Assembly: GCF_004137685.1 (NCBI RefSeq) | Contig: NZ_QYBB01000031.1 | Span: 1-50,448 of the forward strand | Direction of reading: 5' to 3' | Origin: Lichenibacterium minor | GTDB lineage: Bacteria; Pseudomonadota; Alphaproteobacteria; Rhizobiales; Beijerinckiaceae | Length of the DNA stretch: 50,448 nucleotides | Shown: piece by piece, positions 35,730 to 44,534 of the stretch | Numbering within the stretch: position 1 is the stretch's first letter | Layout of the letters: the number at the start of each line of letters is the position of its first letter | Translations under genes and position numbers: made by a program | The notes under the pieces: generated by a model | Told to the model about the DNA's origin: nothing | What the model saw: only the letters and a program-made list of their open reading frames with translations | Databases searched by the model: none

Positions 35730-36646
35730 GGGATGCGCATCTCGGCGAGCACGCGGTCGTGGAAGGGCTTCACCGGCCCGTCGTGGACCAGGGCCATGTC
35801 GCCCAGCACGACGTCCATGGTGAGCGACGCCGAGCGCAGGTGCTGGGCGATCTCCATCACGCGGTCGACGACGTCCGCGGCATGGAACGCCCGGCCTTCG
35901 GGCGTTTCGGCGTCGGCCAGGCATTCGCGCGCTTCGGCGACGCGGCGGCGCAGGCCGGGCTCCAGCGACCCGAGCGCATCGTCGACGAAATGCTGCATCA
36001 CCGGGCCGAGGTGGTCGCCGAGCAGCATTTCGCCGGTGAAGCCCGAGTCGGGCATGCCGGCGTTGTGGAAATGATGCGCCAGCGCGGCCAGGAACACGGT
36101 GGCGGGGTCGGCGCCGTAGCGGGGCGCCAGGATCACGCCGTAGACCGCCACCACGAGGCAATGCTCGGCGTGATTTTCCGCGGGCTCCAGCACGATCCGG
36201 GGACGGCCCGGGCAGGTCACGCCGGCGCGGGGCTGGTCCTCGAGCTGGCCCACGAAGCGCGGGAGGTCGGCCGGCCGGCCGGGCCCGGGCACCGCGATGG
36301 CGGACACCAGGGCCGAGCGCAGCGGCTCGGGCACCGGCGCCGAGATCTCCTCGACGGCGCGGCACAGCACGCCGTTGACCTCGGCCGCCGGCAGGCCGGC
36401 CTCGATCAGCAGCGGGCGGTCGATGTCGCCGAGCCGGGCCGCCGCCAGGGCCTGCGCGGTGATGCGGCGCGCCACCTCGGGCAGGGGCGCGCCCGCCACC
36501 AGCTCCGACCATGCGGCGCGGAACAGCCGCGTCGCGACCGTGCCGTGGCGCCCGGCCGAACGGACGCGCTTCAGGTCGCCGATCTCCCCGAAGAGGCCCT
36601 TCAGCGCGTCCGGGGCGTCGTCGTGGGTCGTCTGCACGGGGATCAT
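35726..36646 (-). CDS. HD-domain-like hydrolase, unusual metal motif
   Basis: A 306-residue protein. The middle part looks like an HD-superfamily helical domain: ENHAEHCLVVAVYGVILAPRYG, ATVFLAALAHHFHNAGMPDSG, EMLLGDHLGPVMQHFVDDAL and AFHAADVVDRVMEIAQHL. In classical HD proteins the second motif is His-Asp; here it reads His-His-Phe-His-Asn, so metal binding must differ or rely on other His and Asp residues. HD enzymes are usually phosphohydrolases, and myo-inositol oxygenase has an HD-like fold too, which is relevant because its upstream neighbour makes inositol phosphate. It starts within the TGATG that ends the inositol-phosphate synthase gene. Function is inferred only. Confidence 0.7.
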   Translation of the reverse strand: MIPVQTTHDDAPDALKGLFGEIGDLKRVRSAGRHGTVATRLFRAAWSELVAGAPLPEVARRITAQALAAARLGDIDRPLLIEAGLPAAEVNGVLCRAVEEISAPVPEPLRSALVSAIAVPGPGRPADLPRFVGQLEDQPRAGVTCPGRPRIVLEPAENHAEHCLVVAVYGVILAPRYGADPATVFLAALAHHFHNAGMPDSGFTGEMLLGDHLGPVMQHFVDDALGSLEPGLRRRVAEARECLADAETPEGRAFHAADVVDRVMEIAQHLRSASLTMDVVLGDMALVHDGPVKPFHDRVLAEMRIP

Positions 36647-37833
36647 CAGCCGACGTTGAGCCAATCCATGAGCATGGCTTCCTGGGCGTGGAAGGCGTGC
36701 TCGGGCTTGCGGCCGTCCCGCGTCATCGGCGCCTTGAAGAAGTGGCCGAGCTGCTCCTGCACGCCGCCGTCGCCGCGCTTGCCCGCGAGGCCGAGCACGC
36801 GGGCGATCTCGATGGCGAGCGGAGCCGCCAGGATCGAGTCCTTGCACAGGAAGTTGATCTTGATCTGCATCTTCTGGCCGAGGAAACCCGTGACGTCGAT
36901 GTTGTCCCAGGCCTCCTTGTCGTCGCCGCGCGGCCGGTAGTAGCGGATGTCGACGAGGTGGTCCTCGACCGGGTAGCCGAGCATGTCCTCGAGCACGCAG
37001 CCCTTGGTGTTGAGCTTGGACTGGAGCGAGTTCGGGTCCTGGAGGGCGAAGCCGTCCCGGTTGCCGAGGATGTTGGTGGAGAACCAGCCGTCGACGTGCA
37101 GGGCGCGGGACTTCAGCGCCGGGGCGATCACGGTCTTCATCATGGTCTGGCCGGTCTTGCCGTCCTTGCCCGCCACCGCGACGTTGCGGTCCTTGGCGAA
37201 GGCGGTGAGCGCCGGGATGTCGGCGGCGACGCTCGGCGTGAAGTTGCCGTAGCCGCAGCCGCTCGCGATGGCGGCATAGGCGTAGAGCATGGCGGGGCCG
37301 ATGGCTTCGCTGCTGTCGTCGAGGCCGCGCTCGAAGCCCTGGACGCTGTTCAGCGTGTCGAGGGTCAGGTCGGGCCAGGCTTCCGTCGACGCGAGGTTGA
37401 CCACGACGACGCGGTCGAGGCCGTTGTCGGCCTTGAAGCGGCGGAGGTCTTCGGAGATCATCTCCACGGCTTCGCGGTGGCTGCCCGCCGCCGTCATGTT
37501 GCGGCCGACGATGTTCTTGCAGAACTTCTGGCTCGCCACGGCCTTCCACGGCGTCATGCCCTTCAGCGTCTCGGTCGCCGCCGACTCGCCCCGGCCGAGC
37601 ACCCCGTGCTCCTCGGCCGCGGCCGCGAGGTCGACGCCGTTGACGTCCCACCCGCCGAACACGAGGTCCTTGTAGTCGGCGAGCCCCGCCACGCTGAGGT
37701 GCGCCAGGGGCAGCCCGTCGAGCTGGTTGGAACCGGCCTTGATGGCCTCGATACCAGCCACCGCCGTGGTGGCGACGGCACCGCCGAGACCCACGATCGC
37801 CACGCCGAGCCGCTCGCCGCGCGCTGTGCCCAT
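36646..37833 (-). CDS. myo-Inositol-1-phosphate synthase
   Basis: About 395 residues. LGVAIVGLGGAVATTAVAGIEAI is the NAD-binding loop. FGGWDVNGVDLAAAAEEHGVL, VVVVNLASTEAW, GNFTPSVAADIPAL, VAGKDGKTGQTMMKTVIAPAL (the conserved Gly-Lys-Asp-Gly-Lys-Thr-Gly-Gln-Thr motif) and LHVDGWFSTNILGNRDG follow, then KINFLCKDSILAAPLAIEIAR. The enzyme isomerises glucose-6-phosphate to inositol-1-phosphate. Start at the ATG 37833 (MGTARGERLGVAIVG) is preferred; a TTG at 37911 is in frame. It is the first gene of a seven-gene operon and faces a LacI-type regulator, so it probably supplies the carbocycle for the pathway. Confidence 0.93.
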   Translation of the reverse strand: MGTARGERLGVAIVGLGGAVATTAVAGIEAIKAGSNQLDGLPLAHLSVAGLADYKDLVFGGWDVNGVDLAAAAEEHGVLGRGESAATETLKGMTPWKAVASQKFCKNIVGRNMTAAGSHREAVEMISEDLRRFKADNGLDRVVVVNLASTEAWPDLTLDTLNSVQGFERGLDDSSEAIGPAMLYAYAAIASGCGYGNFTPSVAADIPALTAFAKDRNVAVAGKDGKTGQTMMKTVIAPALKSRALHVDGWFSTNILGNRDGFALQDPNSLQSKLNTKGCVLEDMLGYPVEDHLVDIRYYRPRGDDKEAWDNIDVTGFLGQKMQIKINFLCKDSILAAPLAIEIARVLGLAGKRGDGGVQEQLGHFFKAPMTRDGRKPEHAFHAQEAMLMDWLNVG

Positions 37834-38052
37834 GTTCGCCAAGAGAACCCCTATCGCGGACGCGGGCCATGGCTCGGGCCTCCCGCGTCGTTTCCGTAAA
37901 GTCGGGGCCAACGTTTCCCGCGTGAGGCGGTTCCCGGCCGGCCCGGTCCGAACCGGTTTCCGTCACCTAGCGGACGCGCCGCCTGCGCCCATTGCGACAT
38001 TTAGGCGATTGGGGGATGCGGCCCGCGGCCCGCCGACCGGCCGGGGGCTGGG

Positions 38053-38084
38053 TGCGACGGCACGGCGCACCGTCGCATGCGACG
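38053..38084. promoter_or_regulatory. Palindromic operator array between the operon and LacI-type gene
   Basis: TGCGACGG (38053-38060), nine bases, CCGTCGCA (38070-38077) form one inverted repeat. The right half is directly continued by TGCGACG (38078-38084), giving a perfect 14-bp palindrome CGTCGCATGCGACG at 38071-38084. Three half-sites thus lie 27-58 bp before the LacI-type start and about 220 bp before the inositol-phosphate synthase start. A separate AACCGGTT, a common LacI-family core, is at 37951-37958. These are the best operator candidates in the shared 277-bp region. Confidence 0.55.
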
Positions 38085-38110
38085 AAGGTGACAGACTCTC
38101 GCGGTTGAAT

Positions 38111-39244
38111 ATGATCCCGTCGTCGTCCACCCGACCGGGGCCGCCCGGACCTGGAGTTACCCTTGCGCCGCCAGAGACCGACTCCCGAGCCCGCCGCCCG
38201 GCGCATGCCTTGATCGAGGATGCCAAGCGGTCCCCCGTCCGCCTGAGCGACGTCGCCCGATCGGCCGGATGCTCGGCCGCGACCGTGTCGCGCGTCCTGA
38301 ACAGCCCCGAATCCGTCAACCGGGATGCGCGGCTGCGCGTCGAGGCGGCGGTGCGCGAGCTGGGCTACACGCGCAACGGGGCCGCCCGGGCGTTGCGGTC
38401 CCGCCGCTCGCAGATGGTCGGCGTGATCCTGCCGACCCTGAGGCAGCCCATCTACGCCGACTTCATCGGCACTTTGCAGGACGGGCTGGCGCGCCAGAAC
38501 TACGCGCTGGTTGTCACCACGTCCGATTATTCGCCGGACCGGGAGCTGTTCCAGGCGCGCCTCCTGGTGGAGCGCGGCATCGACGGGCTCGTGCTGGTCG
38601 GCCACACCCATCGCCCGGAGCTCTACGAGCTGCTCGAGATCCAGGACCTGCCCTTCCTCACCACCTACACGTTCTGGCCCGAGTTCCCCCATCCCATGGT
38701 GGGCTTCGACAACTTCGCCGCCATGGTCCGCGTCGTCGACCACCTCCACGGGCTGGGCCACCGCGATTTCGCCATGCTGGCCGGCGCCCGCAAGGACAAC
38801 GACCGGGTCGAGCAGCGGGTCGCCGGCGCCGTCGCGGCGCTGGCGGCCCGGGGCATCGACCTGCCGGCGGAGCGCATCGTCGAGGAAGCCTTCACCATCG
38901 AGGGCGGGCGCCGCGGCCTCGCGCGGCTTTTCGACACCGGGAACCCCACGGCGTTGCTCTGCTCCAGCGACGTGCTGGCCTACGGGGCGCTGATCGAGTG
39001 CCGGGCGCGGCGGCTCGACGTCCCGGGCCGCCTGTCGATCGTCGGCTACGACAGCCTGCAGTCCTCGGCCCATACCGTGCCGGCCCTGACCAGCATGGAG
39101 ATCCCCGCCGACGAGATGGCCCAGCGCGCCGCGGCCTACATCCTGGCGCGGCTGGCCGGGCGGAGCCACCCCGCCCGGGTGGAGATCCATCCCCGCCTCG
39201 TGGTGCGCGACACCACGGCGCCGCCGCCCGCGGCCCGGCGCTGA
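38111..39244 (+). CDS. LacI-family transcriptional regulator
   Basis: A 377-residue repressor-type protein. After 35 poorly structured N-terminal residues comes the LacI helix-turn-helix and hinge: VRLSDVARSAGCSAATVSRVLNSPESVNRDARLRVEAAVRELGY, with the YTRNGAARALRSRRS hinge helix. The periplasmic-binding-protein-like effector domain follows (MVGVILPTLRQPIYADFIGTLQDGL, GIDGLVLVGHTH, GLGHRDFAMLAG, ALLCSSDVLAYGALIECR and LSIVGYDSLQSS). GntR-type gluconate repressors read in this way, and a gluconokinase gene lies 1.1 kb downstream. It is divergent from the inositol/YcaO operon and can control both directions. Confidence 0.92.
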   Translation: MIPSSSTRPGPPGPGVTLAPPETDSRARRPAHALIEDAKRSPVRLSDVARSAGCSAATVSRVLNSPESVNRDARLRVEAAVRELGYTRNGAARALRSRRSQMVGVILPTLRQPIYADFIGTLQDGLARQNYALVVTTSDYSPDRELFQARLLVERGIDGLVLVGHTHRPELYELLEIQDLPFLTTYTFWPEFPHPMVGFDNFAAMVRVVDHLHGLGHRDFAMLAGARKDNDRVEQRVAGAVAALAARGIDLPAERIVEEAFTIEGGRRGLARLFDTGNPTALLCSSDVLAYGALIECRARRLDVPGRLSIVGYDSLQSSAHTVPALTSMEIPADEMAQRAAAYILARLAGRSHPARVEIHPRLVVRDTTAPPPAARR

Positions 39245-39345
39245 TCCCCGGGGGGCGACGCGCGCCATTTGCGCAGCGGCGCGGGTGCGAGGTAAGTTGA
39301 TCCCGGCCGCCGGATCACGGCGTGGCGGCCCCGCGGGAGAACGAC

Positions 39346-40338
<993 letters not shown>

Positions 40339-40354
40339 CGCCGCGCAACAGGAC

Positions 40355-40885
40355 ATGGCCATGCAGGACGCCGACACCGCCGAACCGCTGCCCCTCGTCG
40401 TCATGGGGGTGAGCGGTTCCGGCAAGTCCACCATCGCGGCGCAGCTCGCGGGGCGGTTGGGGCTGCCCTACCTCGACGGCGACGACCTGCATCCGCAGTC
40501 CAACGTCGACAAGATGCATGCGGGACACCCGCTCGACGACGACGACCGGTGGCCCTGGCTCGACCGCGTCGCCGCGGCGCTGAATGACCGCGCCGCGGCA
40601 GGCGGCGTGGTGGTCGCCTGCTCGGCGCTGAAGCGCTCCTATCGCGACCGGCTGCGCGACGGCACGGGCGGCCGCGTGCGCTTCGCCTTCCTCGACGTCG
40701 GCTTCGACGAGATCGAGCGCCGGCTGAAGAAGCGCGTCCACCATTTCATGCCGAAGCAGCTCCTGCAGAGCCAGTTCGACACGCTGCAACGACCGGGGCC
40801 CGACGAGGCCGACGTGTCCACGGTTTCGGCCGACGGCCCCGCCGAGGGCATCGTCGCCGACATCGCGGGCCGGCTCGGGCGCTGA
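40355..40885 (+). CDS. gntK: Gluconokinase
   Basis: A 176-residue P-loop kinase that phosphorylates D-gluconate to 6-phosphogluconate. The P loop is GVSGSGKST (18-26), then YLDGDDLHPQSNVDKMHAGHPLDDDDRWPWLDRV, VVACSALKRSYRDRLRDG and HHFMPKQLLQSQFDTLQRP, the full pattern of thermoresistant-type GntK. Length is standard. It follows the UDP-glucuronate decarboxylase gene by 16 bp, so they are co-transcribed, and both lie downstream of the LacI-type regulator. Confidence 0.93.
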   Translation: MAMQDADTAEPLPLVVMGVSGSGKSTIAAQLAGRLGLPYLDGDDLHPQSNVDKMHAGHPLDDDDRWPWLDRVAAALNDRAAAGGVVVACSALKRSYRDRLRDGTGGRVRFAFLDVGFDEIERRLKKRVHHFMPKQLLQSQFDTLQRPGPDEADVSTVSADGPAEGIVADIAGRLGR

Positions 40886-40906
40886 CAGGTTTCGGAGGTT
40901 TCGCCC

Positions 40907-41731
40907 ATGGTCGATGCCCAGTTCCCCCTCGCCGGACGCGTCGCCATCGTCACCGGAGGGGGCCGCGGCCTCGGTCGGGCCATGGCGCTGGGCCTCGCGG
41001 CCGCGGGGGCTCGCGTGGTCGCCACGGCGGCGCGGAGCCTCGCCGAGGTCGAAGCCGTTTCCGCCGAAGCCGGGCCGGGAACGGTCCTGCCGCTCGCCGC
41101 CAACGTCACGCGGCCGGAAGATTGCGCCGCGGCCGTCGCGTTCGCGGTGGCGCGCTTCGGGCGCCTCGACGTGCTGGTGAACAACGCCGGCCGCGGCATG
41201 CGGCTCGTCAGCGACGACTTCCTGACGACGCCGACGCGCTTCTGGGAGGTCGAGCCGGCGGTGTGGCGCGACATCGTCGACACCAACGTCAATGGCCCGT
41301 TCCTCATGGCCCGCGCCGCCGCTCCATCGCTGATCGCATCCGGCCGCGGCCGCGTCGTCAACATCTCCATGAACCACGAAACCATGCGCCGGGCCGGGTT
41401 CTCGCCCTACGGGCCCAGCAAGGCGGCGCTGGAATCCGAGACGATCGTGTGGGCGCAGGACTTCGCCGGCACCGGCGTGACCGTCAACGCGCTGCTGCCG
41501 GGTGGCGCCACCGAGACCGGCCTGATCCCCGCTTCCGTCGGTGCGGACGCCCGCGCCGCCATGCTGCGCCCGGCGATCGTCGTGCCGCCGCTGCTGTGGC
41601 TCGCGTCCGACGCGTCGGGCGGGTTCACGGGTCGGCGGATCGACGCCAAGCGCTGGCGCCCCGAACTGCCCGGGGCGGAGGCCGCCGGGCAGGCGTCGGA
41701 GCCCGCCGGCTGGGCCGTCGCCCCGGCCTGA
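40907..41731 (+). CDS. Classical short-chain dehydrogenase/reductase
   Basis: A 274-residue SDR with all key residues: VTGGGRGLGRA (16-26, NAD(P) binding), NNAGRGM, VVNISMN (catalytic Ser) and YGPSKAAL (Tyr-x-x-x-Lys). The sequence between NNAG and the Asn of NTN is longer than usual (LVSDDFLTTPTRFWEVEPAVWRDIV). Substrate cannot be told from sequence; position 21 bp after gluconokinase in the same direction suggests a sugar acid or polyol. The C-terminus (RRIDAKRWRPEL) ends with a 20-residue Ala/Pro tail. Confidence 0.88.
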   Translation: MVDAQFPLAGRVAIVTGGGRGLGRAMALGLAAAGARVVATAARSLAEVEAVSAEAGPGTVLPLAANVTRPEDCAAAVAFAVARFGRLDVLVNNAGRGMRLVSDDFLTTPTRFWEVEPAVWRDIVDTNVNGPFLMARAAAPSLIASGRGRVVNISMNHETMRRAGFSPYGPSKAALESETIVWAQDFAGTGVTVNALLPGGATETGLIPASVGADARAAMLRPAIVVPPLLWLASDASGGFTGRRIDAKRWRPELPGAEAAGQASEPAGWAVAPA

Positions 41732-41909
41732 GGAGGGCCGGACCGCGACAGCGCTGCGTTTCTGCCGCCACCGTGTCCGCCGCGCCATCGCGGGCGGAGG
41801 GGCGGGATGGTAGGGCTTCGGTTCGACGCGGGATCCCGTGCGCCGCGGCCCCGGCGCGCGGGAGCGGGGCAGGGCGCGCGGCGCGGGCCGCCGCCGGAGG
41901 AGAGACGGG

Positions 41910-42116
41910 ATGCGACGTATCATGGGAGCGCTCGCGCTGGCGGCGGCGACCGCGCTGGGCGGCTGTGCGAGCGCGCCGCCGCCGGAAGCCGCGCTGCGGG
42001 GGCAGGGCGTCGCGCAACGCTCGCCCGCCGTGCCCTGCACGACCACGTGGCTGGTCCTCGCCACCGTGTCGAAGTGCGGCTCGGGCGGGCTCAGGTTCGG
42101 CGTCGCGACCGAATAG
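41910..42116 (+). CDS. Small lipoprotein
   Basis: A 68-residue protein with a lipoprotein signal: MRRIMGALALAAATALGGC, in which LGGC is the lipobox and Cys19 the lipidated residue. The mature part is about 50 residues with two further Cys residues (VPCTTTWLVLATVSKC) that could form a disulfide. GGAGG precedes the ATG. No family is recognised. It lies in a series of small exported proteins. Expected location is the inner or outer membrane, periplasmic side. Confidence 0.75.
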   Translation: MRRIMGALALAAATALGGCASAPPPEAALRGQGVAQRSPAVPCTTTWLVLATVSKCGSGGLRFGVATE

Positions 42117-42223
42117 CGGCCGGGCGCTTTCCGCGTGGCCGAAACGCCGTCCCCGGCGTTGACCGCCGGATGGCCCCGCCGGGGCGACGTCCGACGGGTC
42201 GTGCCGCCTCGGGAGCCTTCGCC

Positions 42224-42589
42224 ATGGACCGCGCCATCGTCGTCATCGAGGACGAACCGCTGCTGCGCCAATACGCGATCGAGACCTTCGCGTCGGCGGG
42301 CCTCGACGTGGTGGATTTCGAGGACGGTGACCGGGCCCTCGCCTATGTGCAGGACCATCCCGACACGGTGGCGGCGGTGTTCACCGACGTGCGGCTGATG
42401 GGCGCCACGGACGGGCTGCGCATCGCCCGGGCCATCACCGAGGCCCATCCCGCCATCACGGTGGTGGTCACGTCGGGCCGGTTCTCGGAGCGGCCCGCCG
42501 AGCTCGGGCCCCGGGTCGTGTATATCGGCAAGCCCTGGATGGCGATCGACGTGCTCAACGCCATCATCGACGCCAAGCAGGACGATTGA
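42224..42589 (+). CDS. Single-domain response regulator
   Basis: A 121-residue receiver domain. Acidic pocket Glu9-Asp10, phosphorylation site Asp55 (AVFTDVRLMG), Thr83-Ser84 (VVVTSGRFSE) and Lys103 (IGKPW) are all in place, so phosphotransfer should work. There is no output domain, as in CheY/CpdR/DivK-type proteins; the sequence style (VIEDEPLLRQYAIETFASAGLDVVDFEDGDRALAYV) is common in alphaproteobacterial stand-alone regulators. No histidine kinase is adjacent. GGGAG lies eight bases before the ATG. Confidence 0.9.
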   Translation: MDRAIVVIEDEPLLRQYAIETFASAGLDVVDFEDGDRALAYVQDHPDTVAAVFTDVRLMGATDGLRIARAITEAHPAITVVVTSGRFSERPAELGPRVVYIGKPWMAIDVLNAIIDAKQDD

Positions 42590-42633
42590 CGGCAGGGCCG
42601 GCGCGGCGCTTGCCCCCGCGTCGAGCCCGACGA

Positions 42634-43122
42634 TCAGCCCCGCTTGGCCGGCGGGGGCGGGCTGGCGTCGAAATCGTCGCGGTCGATCACCGTGATCGGC
42701 ACCTGCGCGGCTTCGGGGGCGGGATGCCGGAAGTCGAGGTCGATGCGCCAGCGCTTGACGTACTCGGTCGCGCTGGCCTGGACGAAGCCGAGGCGGTCGC
42801 GGGTGGTGTGGTCGTAATGGCAGACCTGCCCGGCACGGCAGCCGGGCACGAGGGCGACGAGGGATTTCGAGGAGGGCCGGGCCGCATCGACCCCCTGCCG
42901 CACGCAGGCCGTTTCGGCCTTCACGGTCTTCTCGGGGCAGTCCGCCAGGGCGCGGTCGAGCAGGTTGGCCCGCGGGCCGACGACGTGGTCGTAGGAGGTG
43001 GCGTAACGGGCGACGCCCGACACCCGATCCATCTCGCCCTGCACCGGAAGGGCGCAGCCCGAAGTCGCCGCGCCGAAGCACAGAACCAGTCCCGCGCTGA
43101 AGCGCGGCAGCGTCGCCCTCAT
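42634..43122 (-). CDS. Lipoprotein, unknown function
   Basis: A 162-residue protein with a lipoprotein signal (MRATLPRFSAGLVLCFGAATSGC, lipobox T-S-G-C, Cys23). The mature part has several Cys residues (DCPEKT, TACVRQG, PGCRAGQVC) and ends with PPPPAKRG. YDHVVGPRANLLDRALADCP and CHYDHTTRDRLGFVQASATEYVKRWRIDL are its most ordered segments. No family is recognised. It overlaps the stop of the next upstream minus-strand gene by four bases (ATGA), so the two are co-translated. Confidence 0.75.
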   Translation of the reverse strand: MRATLPRFSAGLVLCFGAATSGCALPVQGEMDRVSGVARYATSYDHVVGPRANLLDRALADCPEKTVKAETACVRQGVDAARPSSKSLVALVPGCRAGQVCHYDHTTRDRLGFVQASATEYVKRWRIDLDFRHPAPEAAQVPITVIDRDDFDASPPPPAKRG

Positions 43123-43823
43123 CGCGGGCCCGCGGGGGCGTGGCCCAGGAGCCGGTCGACGGCCGCGACGGCCGCCGACGCGATGGCGCCCGCCAGCGCC
43201 ATGGGCTTCGACAGGAAGTGCTCGCCCGGCGCGGCGGAAGCCACCGTCGGCGCCGATGCGGCCTCGTAGGCGATGCCGTAGCGCTGGCGATCCGCCGGCA
43301 GGATCCAGGTCATCTCGTCGGGCGCGGCGCTGGTCAGGTACACGATCGCGCGATCGTCCAGGCCGAGGCGGCCGAGATAGGCGCCGATCAGCGCGTTGGC
43401 GGCTCCCGTCTCGACGCTGACGCCGTTGCGGCGGAGGTAGGCGGCGTGGAGTCCGACATGCGCGTCCTGGCCCATGGCGCGCGGCGCACCGGCGAGCCAC
43501 ACGAGGCCGCAGGCCGAAGCGCAGACGCCCCGCGCCGGGACGTCCGTGCCGATGCCCTCGCGCCGCACCGTTTCGCCGAGCGCCAGCGCGGCCTGGACGT
43601 TGCCGCCGAGGCTCGACAGGCGCAGGGTGCGGGGAGACGGGGCCGCCGCCAGCGCGGCCACGAGCTTGAGGTCGTCGCCGGGCTCGATGATGCCGCTGAG
43701 CTCGACGGCGCCGCCCGAGGGCGCCACCTTGATCTCCGCAGAGGCGCAGGGGCCCGCCGCCGAAGCCGCCACGAGGGCGAGCATCGCGGCGCTGAAGGGA
43801 AACCGGGGCTTGGATGACGGCAT
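43119..43823 (-). CDS. Exported ClpP/crotonase-fold (SppA-like) protein
   Basis: A 234-residue protein with a Sec signal (cleavage after ASA near residue 29). The body has the pattern of periplasmic ClpP/crotonase-like proteins of alphaproteobacteria: LSSLGGNVQAALALGETVRREGIGTDVPA, then GVCASACGLVWLAGAPRAMG with the Ser in CASAC at the nucleophile position, and VGLHAAYLRRNG. The two Cys probably form a disulfide. A C-terminal hydrophobic stretch (ALAGAIASAAVAAVDRLL) may anchor it. Protease activity is inferred, not proven; the paired lipoprotein may be its partner. Confidence 0.75.
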   Translation of the reverse strand: MPSSKPRFPFSAAMLALVAASAAGPCASAEIKVAPSGGAVELSGIIEPGDDLKLVAALAAAPSPRTLRLSSLGGNVQAALALGETVRREGIGTDVPARGVCASACGLVWLAGAPRAMGQDAHVGLHAAYLRRNGVSVETGAANALIGAYLGRLGLDDRAIVYLTSAAPDEMTWILPADRQRYGIAYEAASAPTVASAAPGEHFLSKPMALAGAIASAAVAAVDRLLGHAPAGPR

Positions 43824-43842
43824 ACCGATCCCCCTAACATCA

Positions 43843-43861
43843 TGTGGGAAAATATCCCACA
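43843..43861. promoter_or_regulatory. Inverted repeat TGTGGGA-N5-TCCCACA
   Basis: A perfect 7-bp inverted repeat with an AT-only spacer lies 20 bp upstream of the exported ClpP-like start and about 110 bp before the divergent VanX-type gene. The symmetrical form and AT-rich centre suggest a dimeric regulator's operator or part of the promoter. No regulator gene adjoins it. Confidence 0.5.
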
Positions 43862-43970
43862 AAATTCCGCCGATCGCACGGGCGAGCCGCCGGCGGCCCC
43901 GCTCCGACCCACACTGGCGCCCGTTTGCGGCGGGGTTGAGGGCGGGGCCGCGCTCGGGCATGGTGCCCGC

Positions 43971-44534
43971 ATGCTGATCCCCATCACGGATGCCGACGGC
44001 ATCCTGCTCGATCTCCGTTACGCTTCCGTCGACAACCTGCTCGGGCGCGCGATCTACGGCCGGGCCGTGGCGCTGCTCCGCCCGCCCGCGCGCGACGCTC
44101 TCCTGGCCGCCGCCCGCCATGCCGCCGCGCTGGGGCTGAAGCTGAAGGTCTTCGACGCCTTCCGGCCGCTCGAAGCGCAATGGGCGTTCTGGCACGCCGC
44201 GGAGGACAAGACCTTCGTGGCCGACCCGCGCGGGGGCGGCACCCATCCGCGCGGCATCGCCGTCGACTTGACGCTGGCCGATGCCGTCAGCGGGGAGGAA
44301 CTCGCGATGGGCACAGGGTTCGACGACTTCACCCCTTTGTCGGCGCACGACCGCGTCGAAGGCCTGCCCGCCGAGGCGATCCGCAACCGGGCGCTGCTGC
44401 TGGGCCTGATGACGGCCCGGGGCTGGGAGCATTACGGGCCGGAATGGTGGCACTATCACCTGCCCGGGCGGGACAACTATCCCGCGCTGTCCGCTGCCGA
44501 CGTGCCGAACGGCCCCATGGATGCGGCGCCGTGA
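43971..44534 (+). CDS. D-alanyl-D-alanine dipeptidase (VanX/DdpX type)
   Basis: A 187-residue zinc peptidase of the MEROPS M15D type. RYASVDNLLGRAIYG, VFDAFRPLEAQWAFW (the Arg that holds the transition state), GGTHPRGIAVDLTL (Ser/Thr-His-x-x-Gly-x-x-x-Asp zinc site) and GPEWWHYHL (Glu base and third zinc ligand His) are all present. It splits D-Ala-D-Ala during cell-wall turnover or use of the dipeptide as nutrient. There is no Sec signal, so it is cytoplasmic, as DdpX. vanH or vanA are absent; it is not a resistance cluster. Confidence 0.92.
   Translation: MLIPITDADGILLDLRYASVDNLLGRAIYGRAVALLRPPARDALLAAARHAAALGLKLKVFDAFRPLEAQWAFWHAAEDKTFVADPRGGGTHPRGIAVDLTLADAVSGEELAMGTGFDDFTPLSAHDRVEGLPAEAIRNRALLLGLMTARGWEHYGPEWWHYHLPGRDNYPALSAADVPNGPMDAAP

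Noticed and set aside
43971..44534. Vancomycin-resistance cluster
   Set aside because: Only a VanX-type dipeptidase is present, with no vanH, vanA or two-component pair; likely dipeptide turnover.
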